64,000 nucleotides of DNA, taken from positions 372,001-436,000 of the forward strand of contig NZ_PJNH01000002.1 of the NCBI RefSeq assembly GCF_002844535.1, written 5' to 3'. This document shows, piece after piece, positions 1-8,584 of the stretch. The notes beneath the pieces were generated by a model. It did not search any database. It was not told where the DNA came from and worked only from the letters and a program-made list of their open reading frames with translations. Source of the DNA: Halalkalibacillus sediminis (GTDB taxonomy: Bacteria > Bacillota > Bacilli > Bacillales > Alkalibacillaceae). Position 1 is the first letter of the stretch. The number at the start of each line of letters is the position of its first letter. The translations under genes were made by a program, and so were the position numbers.

Positions 1-825
1 ATGAGTGGGAAGTTGGACTTGTCGATTGGAAAAGTTGAAGATGCAGAAGGGATAACGATCAAAGAAGCTGCCGAGAGCCGCGGCTACGTATGGGAATCTT
101 TTATTGAAGCGGATAAAAAAGAGGATATAAAAAGTTTTGTCGAATTACATATAGAGCAGGGTATGAATATAGAAGAAAATGAAAAGGACTTTGGGGTCGT
201 TCGTTCAGTGGCTTGTCCTGTAAGACTTAAAGTGACGATTGAAGGGAAGGCTTCGCACACTGGAACGACTCCAATGAATCGTAGACAAGATGCTTTAGTT
301 GCGGTTGCTCCGCTTGTCTCCTTTGTATCTCAGAAAGCAGGAAGTATTGCAGGAGACGAGGGCGAGCAACTGGTGGCAACGGTCAGTACAATTGATCTAG
401 TGCCAAATTCTATGAACGTCATTCCTGGAAAAGTCGAGCTTGGTGTCGATATTCGTAGTGTAGATGATTCGTTGAAACATGAAATTAAAAAGCAGATTGA
501 AGATAAATGCAGAGAAATAGAAGATCAACATAAGGTGGCAATCTCAACAGAAGTACTCGTTGATAACGACTCTATTGACCTTGATGAAGGTGTTCAGAGT
601 CGACTGATGGAAGCTGGTGAAGCATCCGGCCTAGAAGGGTTGATGATGAACAGCGGTGCAGGGCATGACGTCATGAATATGCAGGCTAAATGTCCATCAG
701 GTTTGATTTTTATCCCTTGTAAAGATGGGCTGAGTCATCATCCAGGTGAGTTTGCGTCCTTAGAAGATATACAAAAAGGAATGCATGTACTAACAAATTT
801 CTTAAGAAATGAAGCGAGTGAGTAG
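1..825 (+). CDS. M20-family amidohydrolase (N-carbamoyl-L-amino acid hydrolase / allantoate amidohydrolase type), 5'-truncated by window edge
   Basis: This is the C-terminal 274 residues of a Zn-dependent amidohydrolase. The family normally runs to about 400-415 residues, so roughly 130 N-terminal residues with the first metal ligands lie outside the window; the ATG at position 1 is probably internal. Seen directly are ELHIEQG (48-54), whose Glu/His are family-typical metal and substrate residues, the dimerisation-domain signature SHTGTTPM (85-92), and SGAGHDVMNM near residue 220. Such enzymes remove carbamoyl groups from N-carbamoyl amino acids, ureidoglycine or allantoate in the cytoplasm. 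Which substrate applies here cannot be decided. The next gene, a regulator, starts one base after the stop codon, so the two are probably co-transcribed. Confidence 0.85.
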   Translation: MSGKLDLSIGKVEDAEGITIKEAAESRGYVWESFIEADKKEDIKSFVELHIEQGMNIEENEKDFGVVRSVACPVRLKVTIEGKASHTGTTPMNRRQDALVAVAPLVSFVSQKAGSIAGDEGEQLVATVSTIDLVPNSMNVIPGKVELGVDIRSVDDSLKHEIKKQIEDKCREIEDQHKVAISTEVLVDNDSIDLDEGVQSRLMEAGEASGLEGLMMNSGAGHDVMNMQAKCPSGLIFIPCKDGLSHHPGEFASLEDIQKGMHVLTNFLRNEASE

Positions 826-826
826 T

Positions 827-2128
827 ATGAGAATCCAAATTGGAGTGGTAGGTCCACAAGATTCGATTGCAAAAGTGATGGATGCAGGTGAGGAATTCGA
901 AGATTTGAACTTGCAACCATTCCCATATAAAAAAACGGAAGAAACACATTCAATCATCGAATCGAACCGAGAACAAATCGATCAATGGTTTTTTACGGGA
1001 CCTGTACCATATAAGTTTGCGATAAAAAATGAATTGATTAAAGAGAGGGAAGCGGACTATGCCCACTTGCATGGATCCAGTCTGTTCGGAACTCTTCTTG
1101 AAGCGAACTTGAAAGAGAATAAAGTAGTCACAAAAATAAGCTTGGATTCGATCGGTGAGAAAGAACTGAATCAAATCAAAGATTCATATGCACTTCAAAA
1201 CATTTCGATCGTGTCGGAATTCACTAGTGACTATGTTCCATATAAACAGTTGGTGGAGTTTCATGAGCGATGTTACTTGGAGGGAAATACGGAAGTTGCT
1301 TTAACATGTATCCAATCTGCATATAAAGAGCTGAAAAAACGAGGCGTTCCAGCGTATAGAATTTCTCAATCAGATCTCTCCATCAAACGAGCATTGATGT
1401 CAATTCGTGAAAAAGCACTCGCTAAAAGTTATCGAAAAAAACAATTAGTGATTTTCGGGGTAGAGGTACTGTATCCGGAGACCTCTGAACTCTCTAGTGA
1501 AACTTTTAAAATTAGGCATCGTGAACTTGAATTGAACAGGGTGCTTCTAGAATTCGTAGAATTGATCAACGGATCGCTCGTAAATATCGGTAAAGGACTC
1601 TATCATGTCTATACGACGAGAGGAGAAATCGAATTATTCCAAAAGTATCATTCACCCTTCCAGTGGGTAAAAGATTTGCAATCTGCTAGTCAGTTAGATG
1701 TCCAAATAGGTGTTGGGTACGGCCATAATGTGTTGGAAGCGAATGAAAATGTCGGAATCGCTTTTGATTATGCGAAAAGTAATGATGAAGCATCTATTGT
1801 CATTATTAATGAAGAAAAAGAAGTGGTTGAATACCGCACGGATGATCAAAACCTGACTTACCATCTAAGAAACTCCTCTTCTAAATGGGACGGGCGTTTG
1901 AAAGACGCAAAGGTCGGTGCGCAAACTCTTTCAAAGATTGAATCACTGGCCAACCACTATCAAAAAACAGAAATTACTTCTAGTGAACTTGCTAAATGGC
2001 TCAAGAGCACCGAGCGAAATGCTAGAAGAATTCTAGGCGAAATGGAAAAGATCAATCTGGCTAAAGAAGCTGGGGAAGAAACAGGCCAACGTGGCAGACC
2101 GAGAAAAGTTTACCGGCTGGAGTTTTAA
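827..2128 (+). CDS. Putative transcriptional regulator with a nucleotide-cyclase/GGDEF-like middle domain and C-terminal winged helix
   Basis: I do not recognise a named family. The ATG at 827 directly follows the upstream stop (823-825); an in-frame ATG at 809 lies inside the upstream gene and is less likely. The N-terminal about 190 residues look like a small-molecule sensing domain. The segment around residues 200-330 (from LVIFGVEVLYPE to IVIINEE, with IGVGYGHNVLEA inside) has the rhythm of a GGDEF or GTP-cyclohydrolase III-like fold, but I see no GGDEF catalytic motif. The last about 80 residues look like a winged helix (LAKWLKSTERNARRILGEME), ending in the basic RGRPRKVYRL tail seen in DNA-binding proteins. 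Coupling to the amidohydrolase suggests it controls that gene or pathway. The function is inferred. Confidence 0.6.
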   Translation: MRIQIGVVGPQDSIAKVMDAGEEFEDLNLQPFPYKKTEETHSIIESNREQIDQWFFTGPVPYKFAIKNELIKEREADYAHLHGSSLFGTLLEANLKENKVVTKISLDSIGEKELNQIKDSYALQNISIVSEFTSDYVPYKQLVEFHERCYLEGNTEVALTCIQSAYKELKKRGVPAYRISQSDLSIKRALMSIREKALAKSYRKKQLVIFGVEVLYPETSELSSETFKIRHRELELNRVLLEFVELINGSLVNIGKGLYHVYTTRGEIELFQKYHSPFQWVKDLQSASQLDVQIGVGYGHNVLEANENVGIAFDYAKSNDEASIVIINEEKEVVEYRTDDQNLTYHLRNSSSKWDGRLKDAKVGAQTLSKIESLANHYQKTEITSSELAKWLKSTERNARRILGEMEKINLAKEAGEETGQRGRPRKVYRLEF

Positions 2129-2144
2129 AAATATGTAAGCAAAG

Positions 2145-2185
2145 AAAACCAGGAATGGCATGATGCTAAATTTCTGGTTTTTTGT
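2145..2185 (+). terminator. Rho-independent terminator of the regulator gene
   Basis: The arms AAAACCAGGAA (2145-2155) and TTTCTGGTTTT (2171-2181) pair with one G-T wobble and are followed by more T residues. It lies 16 nt after the stop codon of the gene ending at 2128. Confidence 0.75.
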
Positions 2186-2296
2186 TTGATTTTTTTGTTA
2201 AGTGAATGTGACTAAGTCTTGGAATCCAGTCAAACGGTAAGAATTTTTGAGAATATAAGTTCTTTAATAATTGGACATGGGAATTACTTAAGAAGA

Positions 2297-2406
2297 ATTG
2301 CGTCATTATTTTATATATTTTCTTTGAAAAGGGCTGAATTAGTCGTAAAATAGGAAATTATAGGTCAGATTGCGTCACTTTTATTAATAATTGCGTCACT
2401 ATTGAA
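2297..2406 (+). repeat. Three copies of an ATTGCGTCA-type intergenic motif upstream of panD
   Basis: In the 356-nt gap between the regulator and panD, ATTGCGTCATTATTTTA occurs at 2297-2313, ATTGCGTCACTTTTATTAA at 2369-2387 and ATTGCGTCACTATTG at 2390-2404. Related copies occur elsewhere in the window at 32280, 41179 and 41272, always outside genes. The copies are direct repeats with irregular spacing. Their role is unknown. Nothing else except the terminator at 2145 was recognised in this gap. Confidence 0.6.
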
Positions 2407-2485
2407 TTCATAGATTGGAATTTTAGTAAGTAAATTGTTAAAATCAATAACAGAAAGAAGGAAAAATACCGAGGGAGGCATTCAT

Positions 2486-2869
2486 ATGCAACGTATGATG
2501 TGCAAGGGGAAAATCCACCGCGCGACTGTAACTGAAGCGGACTTGGATTATGTAGGAAGTATTACGATTGATGCTACACTAATGAAAGAGGCGAATATCA
2601 AACCTTATGAAATGGTTCAGATAGCTAATATCAGAAATGCGGCTCGTTGGAAAACTTATGCGATTCCAGCGCCAGAAGGATCTGGTCGCATCTGCTTGAA
2701 CGGTCCGCCGGCTCATATATTCGAACCGAAAGATATCGTCATCATTTTGAGCATGGGGCAATTCACAGATGAAGAAATCGAGGATCTTGAACCAAAAGTT
2801 GTTTTCGTTGATGAGAATAATCAAATTACTAGTGTAGAAGAACATCACCTGCATTGGCCAGAGCAATAA
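2486..2869 (+). CDS. panD: Aspartate 1-decarboxylase (pyruvoyl-dependent)
   Basis: The gene encodes 127 residues, the usual family length. PanD makes beta-alanine from L-aspartate for pantothenate and CoA synthesis. The self-cleavage site Gly24-Ser25 is visible in DYVGSITID; Ser25 becomes the pyruvoyl group of the alpha chain. Tyr22 and the later NGPPAH segment are also family-typical. The ATG at 2486 is chosen because GAGGGAGG (2471-2478) is well placed in front of it; an upstream in-frame start at 2435 would add 17 unconserved residues. panB and panC are not adjacent, unlike the B. subtilis panBCD operon, so this copy stands alone. A pantothenate importer gene lies 4.2 kb downstream. Confidence 0.97.
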   Translation: MQRMMCKGKIHRATVTEADLDYVGSITIDATLMKEANIKPYEMVQIANIRNAARWKTYAIPAPEGSGRICLNGPPAHIFEPKDIVIILSMGQFTDEEIEDLEPKVVFVDENNQITSVEEHHLHWPEQ

Positions 2870-2911
2870 TTAAAAATTGCCAACTGTCAGGTTGAGAGAA
2901 TTCATTAAAAT

Positions 2912-2947
2912 AGCCAAGTACTGAAGTTATCTTTTCAGTGCTTGGCT
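2912..2947. terminator. Bidirectional terminator between panD and the metallophosphatase, containing the latter's stop codon
   Basis: The arms AGCCAAGTACTGAA (2912-2925) and TTCAGTGCTTGGCT (2934-2947) pair over 14 positions with one wobble, and T-runs lie on both sides. On the minus strand, the last codons and the TAA (2927-2929) of the metallophosphatase gene form the first arm and the loop, so coding sequence and terminator overlap. Confidence 0.8.
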
Positions 2948-3634
2948 TTTCATTTTTCCATCTTCTAATATAAGAGCATTGAGCTGGTGGCCGAACGTAT
3001 ACCCACCGTCAATACCGATTTTATTTTTACCAAAGTAAACATCTGCAGAATGGTGAAGGTTAGGAGTTGGCGTGTGTCCGAAAATAACCGGTTTATCTAA
3101 GTGAGGAAGATCATTTTTTATGAATCTCTCCCGGATCCACAAAAGAACTTGTTCCTCTGACTCAGACCAATCATCTTTATCAGGATCCACTCCGGCGTGA
3201 ACAGCTATGAATTCATCACCCTCGTAAGTGAGTGGTAACTGTTCTAAAAATTCGATGTGGTGGGAGTGCGTTTCCAAAATGTTTTCTGACCACAGTTTGA
3301 ATTTTCCTCCATCGAAATCTGATTCGCTTAAATCCCCTAAGTAAGATTCAATTGTTTCGACTCCACCGTGAATTAAGAAGTTAGTAGATACCGCAAAAGG
3401 ATCTCGTACCCATTTTGCAAACCAGTCGTCGTGATTGCCTTTAAGTGCAATGGCCCCTTCTTCAACGAGCGACATGACAAAATCGATGGTTTCTTTACTT
3501 TGAGCTCCGCGATCCACATAATCCCCGACTAATATCAGTTGATCTTTGGAAGAGTCGTATTGGATTTGATCTAATAATTTTTTGAAAGGGTCTAGGTGTC
3601 CGTGAATATCACTGATGAAAATTGTTCGTTGCAA
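2927..3634 (-). CDS. Calcineurin-like metallophosphatase (Ser/Thr phosphatase / diadenosine tetraphosphatase type)
   Basis: A cytoplasmic PPP-superfamily phosphatase of about 235 residues. The metal-binding motifs are all present in order: SDIHGH near residue 8, GDYVDRG near 38, GNHDDW near 69, then AVHAG and FGHTP toward the C-terminus, and IDGG. Known members act on phosphoproteins or on bis-nucleosyl tetraphosphates; the sequence does not separate these. I favour the TTG start at 3634 because GGGGTG lies 5 nt before it and the protein then begins LQRTIFISDIHG as relatives do. An ATG at 3652 would add six residues but has no clear ribosome binding site. The gene is convergent with panD and shares a terminator with it. 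Confidence 0.88.
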   Translation of the reverse strand: MQRTIFISDIHGHLDPFKKLLDQIQYDSSKDQLILVGDYVDRGAQSKETIDFVMSLVEEGAIALKGNHDDWFAKWVRDPFAVSTNFLIHGGVETIESYLGDLSESDFDGGKFKLWSENILETHSHHIEFLEQLPLTYEGDEFIAVHAGVDPDKDDWSESEEQVLLWIRERFIKNDLPHLDKPVIFGHTPTPNLHHSADVYFGKNKIGIDGGYTFGHQLNALILEDGKMKSQALKR

Positions 3635-3788
3635 GATTACACCCCAAAACATTATAAGATTCAGCTTATATCATTAAAAATTGTTTAATATATCCTAACG
3701 TATAGTGTATCATATTCTTAGGTACAAAGTCTTACCATTCTTTTATTAAATAATTAACGGAAGAATTCAATAAAATGGAGGTGAACAA

Positions 3789-4358
3789 ATGATTCAGTGT
3801 CCAAATTGTAAGAAACAAGTTAGTGATGACCCTTTTTGCGAACAATGTGGTAGTCAGCAAAAATGTCTGGAATGTGGGAAACGTTTTGTACATATTGAAA
3901 ATTTTTGTGGCGAATGTGGTACTGAAAGGAAATTGAATAATTCAGCAAGTACCTCAAAGAATGTAATTGGAACAGGGAATAGAAAATTTCTGGTTGGGGT
4001 AGGGGTCCTCATCTTAGCAATATTTTTTATGTTGAATCCACCGGGTAGTCTTTCAGGTGAACCGACTTCTCCTGCGGAAATCGTAGAAGAATTCTATAAT
4101 TTAATACAATCTGCCAATGTTGCCGAAGCTGGCAAATATCTGCATTCTTCAATTCCTTGGAATGTAGAGGATGCAGAAATTCCTGAGGGAGCTTCCATAA
4201 CCGTACTTAGCTTAGAAGAAAAGATCCACGGAGATTATGCCACTGTTGAAGCAGTTCTAGAACTTTACCCTGAGCCATACTATTATGATGGTCCAGAAGT
4301 AGTGTTCGTCGATCTTGAAAAAGAAGGCGGAAAATGGCTGATCACTGATATGGAATGA
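3789..4358 (+). CDS. Double zinc-ribbon, single-pass membrane protein
   Basis: The 189-residue protein opens with two treble-clef zinc ribbons: CPNC/CEQC at residues 4-20 and CLEC/CGEC at 27-47. A hydrophilic linker and one membrane segment (about 61-80, FLVGVGVLILAIFF) follow. The outer C-terminal domain (about 90-189) starts SPAEIVEEFYNLIQ and resembles an NTF2/DUF4878-like fold, though this is only a shape-level guess. A strong GGAGGTG lies before the ATG. It is the first of three neighbouring genes for membrane proteins with N-terminal zinc ribbons; the other two are on the opposite strand. Function unknown. Confidence 0.75.
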   Translation: MIQCPNCKKQVSDDPFCEQCGSQQKCLECGKRFVHIENFCGECGTERKLNNSASTSKNVIGTGNRKFLVGVGVLILAIFFMLNPPGSLSGEPTSPAEIVEEFYNLIQSANVAEAGKYLHSSIPWNVEDAEIPEGASITVLSLEEKIHGDYATVEAVLELYPEPYYYDGPEVVFVDLEKEGGKWLITDME

Positions 4359-4359
4359 A

Positions 4360-4395
4360 AAAAGACTCTTTCGCTTAATTGCGAGAGAGTCTTTT
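4360..4395. terminator. Bidirectional terminator between convergent zinc-ribbon genes
   Basis: AAAAGACTCTTTCGC (4360-4374) and GCGAGAGAGTCTTTT (4381-4395) pair with one wobble around the loop TTAATT. It serves the plus-strand gene ending at 4358 and the minus-strand gene ending at 4402. Confidence 0.88.
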
Positions 4396-4401
4396 GCTGT
4401 T

Positions 4402-5205
4402 TTAGTATCCGTAAACCATGCGTTCTAGATTGTCGATGAATTCAGTGATGAAAGCGTCTCCGATGAAATATACCAAGATTGATGTGATCAATACTGCTCC
4501 GATACTGAAGTAGATGTTTTGACCATTTCGGTTGATCGTGGAAGTTTTATCGTAGACCAGTAAACTTGGAATCACAAACAATAAAATAGAATAAGAGAAA
4601 CCTAGCAAAATTAACGTCAACTTTGCAGAACCTGCAAGGCCAGTTAAAATAGCTAGCACGTTCACTGCTGTAAAAGGTGCTGCTAGACTTCCGAATTGTG
4701 CAAAGATGGAAGTTATGTTCATTGTAGACTGTGCTACCTTCAACATAACGATGATCCCCACTGCTGCACAAGCTAATAAAAGTAATACAAAGAATACAAT
4801 TCTAGCATTCACAGAAAAGAAAGGGACAGAGGTATCTGTCATGAACCCACCCATGTACTCGTTGAATAATGAGCTTACCAGAAAATAAATGCTTAACGAA
4901 AAGGTTAAGGCATACAAAAATAATGTAACCATTCCACTCGTGAAATGTTGTTCGTTCGTGTTCAATGAAGCTGTTGGATTTTTCAAAAGCTCTAAAAAGT
5001 AATTTCCGTAATCCTTTAATCCGTTTTGGATTTGGCTCATCGTCTCGTTAGTTGTTTGAGCGGTTGAAGCATTGGAAGTTGCCGCAGCCTCTTGTTGGAA
5101 TTGTGTTTGATCTGGTGTTTGAGATGATTCCACTAATGGACCACCGCAGACGCCACAAAATTTTCCTGAATCATGTACTTGATTACATTTCTCGCATATT
5201 AACAA
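4402..5205 (-). CDS. Zinc-ribbon multi-pass membrane protein
   Basis: The 267-residue protein carries one N-terminal zinc ribbon (CEKCNQVH and CGVCGGPL, residues 4-25). A Ser/Thr/Gln-rich linker to about residue 65 follows, then about five hydrophobic helices (for example LFLYALTFSLSIYFLV and IVFFVLLLLACAAVGII). The layout recalls Yip1/DUF-type membrane proteins with a zinc-ribbon head. The start is TTG at 5205, with GGGGG 8 nt upstream. It follows yvbJ by 18 nt on the same strand, so the two form one transcription unit. No function can be assigned beyond a likely envelope role by association with YvbJ/TcaA. Confidence 0.75.
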   Translation of the reverse strand: MLICEKCNQVHDSGKFCGVCGGPLVESSQTPDQTQFQQEAAATSNASTAQTTNETMSQIQNGLKDYGNYFLELLKNPTASLNTNEQHFTSGMVTLFLYALTFSLSIYFLVSSLFNEYMGGFMTDTSVPFFSVNARIVFFVLLLLACAAVGIIVMLKVAQSTMNITSIFAQFGSLAAPFTAVNVLAILTGLAGSAKLTLILLGFSYSILLFVIPSLLVYDKTSTINRNGQNIYFSIGAVLITSILVYFIGDAFITEFIDNLERMVYGY

Positions 5206-5223
5206 TTTTCATTCCCCCTAAAT

Positions 5224-6654
5224 TTAGTCACGATTTGTCTCGTTATATTCGATTTTTTCAATTGAAAAATCATCATTTTTGTAATGTAAAGTATATGTCT
5301 TAGTGCGGTCGTATTCTGTCTGTTCATCTAGGTGGTTGGTGAAAACAAATAATTCATTAGTAGTCACTTCGTACGTTTCCGCATCCATTTCATAAACTTC
5401 AATGATTTCATTACTAGTGAATTCATAGTGGTAAGCGGAATCTTCTAGGTCACTGATATAAGTGGAGAGTTCTGCTTGTGCTTCACCTTCGTCCTGTAAG
5501 TAACTATCAATCATCGAGTAATCTTTTGTATTAACCGCTATTTCGTAATCATCTCTGAAGCTGAGAACAAAATCAGAGATTTCCTCGTAAAGATTATCAT
5601 TTTCGGTGGATGCTAAGTCGATATCTTCATCTGCTTCGTCCTCGAAAGCATTATCTTCTTCAAGTGCATATTCATCAAAATAGAAGTTCAAGCCATACCA
5701 ATCCGAGTCTTCTAGTGTCATTGTATCTGTTTTCAGTACCTGTCCATCTGGAGAGGTCCATTCGCCGTGGAATTCCATGTTGCTGTCTTCTGGGAGGGGG
5801 CCGAGATACTCAAAATCACCAAGAATATGCCCTGTATCTTCTCCATTGATGAAAAGTTTAGCGTCTGACTTGTTGGTGTCGACATAAACACTTTCCCCGT
5901 AAAAATCCATTCTTACTTCGTTCTCTTCTAAAGGCAAAATTTCAATTGTTTCATCATACTCGAAGTTACCGAACAACGTTTCCGCTTCACCGGTCAAGTT
6001 GTAACTTCCTGGGTAGATCTTAGTGAATCGAATAGGCTCGTCCATTGGTAGGGTTTCTTCGATATCATTCAGTTTCACTAAGGTTTCATTCATAGAACTC
6101 GATACGATTAAATCAGTTGGTTCTGCGTGTAATGAGTAGCTTGTAAACAGTCCAAATAGTTCTTTTTCCGGTTTGACCGTAAATATCTTTTGTCCATTCA
6201 TGCTGTTGAATGCCTGTGAAAGACCTTTTGCAGATGAATTTTCATTTTCAATCAAGCTGATATACTGGCTTCTTACAGATTGCCATTCATACTCTTTTAT
6301 GTATTGAAAGTAATCCTCTTTATGTAATACTGCCTTCTCATCAAATTTGACGAACTCATTAAAACTCTCTGCATCATTTGAAGAAATTGCTTGATCCATG
6401 TCCTGCAAGTCATTCATCGGATCATAAAAAGCTTCAAGTCCTTTGTAGCTTCCGAATAGAATTAAAATAAGTGCTGCTACTGAGCTGATCCAGATTTTTG
6501 TGGACTTCTTCATTGGATTCTTCTGAGGTGAAGTAGTTCTTCTTCGTTGTGGCTCGTTTTTAGCTAGCGGTGTGGTTTCGTATTTCGTTCCACAGTTGCT
6601 ACAAAATGAGCTTTGTGGATTCTTTTTTTCACCACATTCTGTACAAAAATTCAT
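5224..6654 (-). CDS. yvbJ: YvbJ/TcaA-family zinc-ribbon membrane protein
   Basis: About 476 residues. An N-terminal zinc ribbon (CTECG and CSNCGTKY) is followed by a basic linker, one membrane segment near residues 50-70 (IWISSVAALILILFGSY) and a large extracytoplasmic part. The latter begins FYDPMNDLQDMDQAISSNDAE and matches the TcaA repeat-domain style, with an acidic stretch and a C-terminal NTF2-like portion. Relatives are B. subtilis YvbJ and S. aureus TcaA, the latter linked to glycopeptide susceptibility and wall glycopolymers. The start at 6654 (third codon of the longest frame) is preferred because GAAGAAGGG abuts the upstream ATG too closely. It is the first gene of the unit with the 4402 gene. 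Confidence 0.78.
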   Translation of the reverse strand: MNFCTECGEKKNPQSSFCSNCGTKYETTPLAKNEPQRRRTTSPQKNPMKKSTKIWISSVAALILILFGSYKGLEAFYDPMNDLQDMDQAISSNDAESFNEFVKFDEKAVLHKEDYFQYIKEYEWQSVRSQYISLIENENSSAKGLSQAFNSMNGQKIFTVKPEKELFGLFTSYSLHAEPTDLIVSSSMNETLVKLNDIEETLPMDEPIRFTKIYPGSYNLTGEAETLFGNFEYDETIEILPLEENEVRMDFYGESVYVDTNKSDAKLFINGEDTGHILGDFEYLGPLPEDSNMEFHGEWTSPDGQVLKTDTMTLEDSDWYGLNFYFDEYALEEDNAFEDEADEDIDLASTENDNLYEEISDFVLSFRDDYEIAVNTKDYSMIDSYLQDEGEAQAELSTYISDLEDSAYHYEFTSNEIIEVYEMDAETYEVTTNELFVFTNHLDEQTEYDRTKTYTLHYKNDDFSIEKIEYNETNRD

Positions 6655-6850
6655 TACCATCCCTTCTTCCTACTAAGATTTTATGCCTAAGACAAATGTC
6701 TTACTTTGTCTTATTATAGCAAATCTTGTCATATTTGAAAGCTCGTTTTACAAAAATAAACTTTCCTCATGATTTATCGGGAAATTTAAGTTAAACTTTA
6801 GGGAAATTGAATTTTCAAACGATTATATATGGTTTTATAGGGGTGTGAGA

Positions 6851-7126
6851 ATGATGGATCAACAAAAAAGCTTTAAAATTGCTCATAAGGAAGCGTTGAT
6901 CGGGTGTGCTTTGGTAATCTTCAATATCGCTTGGTGGTATGGTTTCGCATATACTTTAGGGTCCAAAGCACCTGAAGATTATTCATACATATTAGGTTTT
7001 CCGGCATGGTTTTTTTGGAGTTGCATTGTGGGATTCGTGGTCATGGTGATTCTCGTTGTGTTTGTTGTGAAATTTTTGATGAAAGATGTGCCTTTTCCTG
7101 ATGAGGAAGTTGGTGACGATTCATGA
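6851..7126 (+). CDS. yhdT: YhdT-like small membrane protein, companion of PanF
   Basis: A 91-residue protein with two membrane helices (about 14-36, ALIGCALVIFNIAWWYGFAY, and 48-75, FPAWFFWSCIVGFVVM) and an acidic tail. It matches the DUF997/YhdT family, which is routinely encoded directly before panF. The stop codon overlaps the panF ATG (ATGA at 7123-7126), which indicates translational coupling. GGGGTG precedes tandem ATG codons at 6851 and 6854. It probably assists or stabilises the symporter, but its molecular role is not established. Confidence 0.88.
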   Translation: MMDQQKSFKIAHKEALIGCALVIFNIAWWYGFAYTLGSKAPEDYSYILGFPAWFFWSCIVGFVVMVILVVFVVKFLMKDVPFPDEEVGDDS

Positions 7127-8580
7127 ATTGGGAAGTGATGATTCCGTTATTATTATTCGTTCTTTTAATCTTTTTCATCGGTATATGGTCTAATCGCAAG
7201 ATGAAGGTTTCGTCATCATTTTTGACCGACTATTTCTTAGGGAGCAGAGAGTTAGGTGGGTTGGTCCTTGCTATGACGATGGTGGCTACTTATGGAAGTG
7301 CTTCGAGCTTTCTAGGAGGACCTGGAGCGGCTTATTCGATAGGTCTCGGTTGGGTCCTTTTAGCGATGACACAGGTAGCTACGGGATATTTCGTATTATT
7401 GATTTTAGGGAAAAAATTTGCGATTGTAACGCGTCGTTTTAAAGCGGTCACGTTAATAGATTTTTTGCGTGAAAGATACAAAAGTACGACAGTGGTCATG
7501 TTGTCGGCTTTGAGTATCGTCATCTTTTTATTTTCAGCGATGGCAGCCCAATGGATCGGGGGAGCTCATCTGATTCAATCGTTGACGGGCCTTTCGTATA
7601 CGGGTGCTTTATTTATTTTCGCTGCAACTGTTCTATTGTACGTCATCGTCGGAGGTTTCCGAGCGGTGGCTGTTACGGATGCACTTCAAGGGATCGTCAT
7701 GTTCTTCGGTACGCTTGTGCTATTGATTGGAGTTGTGATAGCTGGCGGAGGGCTTGATCAAATTTTCAATGACTTGATGGCTGAAAATCCGAACCTGGTA
7801 ACTCCTTATGGACAGGACGGCCAGTTGACAGCGTTATACGTTTCATCTTTTTGGCTATTAGTTGGTGTTGGAGTGATCGGGCTGCCTCAAGTGGCTGTGC
7901 GCGCGATGTCTTACCGGGATGCAAGGTCGATGCATCGAGCATTAATTATTGGTACGATCGTTGTCGGTTTTATTATGTTAAATATGCACTTGATCGGGGT
8001 ATTTGCTCGACCGGTTTTACCAGGGATTACAGAAGCGGACCAGGTGATCCCACTCATTGCGCTTGAGACATTACCGCCGTGGGTAGCGGGGTTAGTGCTC
8101 GCTGCACCTCTTGCTGCCATCATGTCGACGGTAGATTCACTGCTGCTACTAGTCAGTTCTTCGGTCGTCAAAGATGTGTACTTGAATTACTGGAAAAAAG
8201 ATGCGACAAGAAAGCATGTGCAGACCGTTAGCTTCGGGTTTACTGCATTAATCGGAACAATTGTCTTTTTAATGGCGATCAATCCACCAGATCTGTTGAT
8301 ATTCTTGAATCTTTTCGCGTTCGGAGGCTTGCAATCAGCCTTTATATGGCCAGTGGTGCTCGGTCTTTACTGGAAATATGCCAATAAACATGGTGCCATA
8401 GCTTCGATGGTAGTCGGAATCAGTTCATATATTGCGATTTACAATTATAATTCAGCGAATGGTGAATTATTCGGGGTGCATGCGGTCACTCTACCAGTGT
8501 TCATTGCACTGATTACGTTCGTGACGATCAGTCTCATTTTTAAAACGGAACGCTATTATTTTCCAGGAGAAGTCCAGTAA
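7123..8580 (+). CDS. panF: Sodium/pantothenate symporter
   Basis: A 485-residue member of the solute:sodium symporter (SSS) family with about 13 membrane helices. Characteristic segments are ATYGSASSFLGGPGAAY near residue 53, RRFKAVTLIDFLRERY near 106 and the SSS signature region AAPLAAIMSTVDSLLLLVSSS near 335. The partner YhdT gene immediately upstream supports pantothenate as substrate. Import of pantothenate would complement beta-alanine synthesis by PanD nearby. It is translated from an ATG overlapping the yhdT stop. Confidence 0.93.
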   Translation: MNWEVMIPLLLFVLLIFFIGIWSNRKMKVSSSFLTDYFLGSRELGGLVLAMTMVATYGSASSFLGGPGAAYSIGLGWVLLAMTQVATGYFVLLILGKKFAIVTRRFKAVTLIDFLRERYKSTTVVMLSALSIVIFLFSAMAAQWIGGAHLIQSLTGLSYTGALFIFAATVLLYVIVGGFRAVAVTDALQGIVMFFGTLVLLIGVVIAGGGLDQIFNDLMAENPNLVTPYGQDGQLTALYVSSFWLLVGVGVIGLPQVAVRAMSYRDARSMHRALIIGTIVVGFIMLNMHLIGVFARPVLPGITEADQVIPLIALETLPPWVAGLVLAAPLAAIMSTVDSLLLLVSSSVVKDVYLNYWKKDATRKHVQTVSFGFTALIGTIVFLMAINPPDLLIFLNLFAFGGLQSAFIWPVVLGLYWKYANKHGAIASMVVGISSYIAIYNYNSANGELFGVHAVTLPVFIALITFVTISLIFKTERYYFPGEVQ

Positions 8581-8584
8581 GGTT

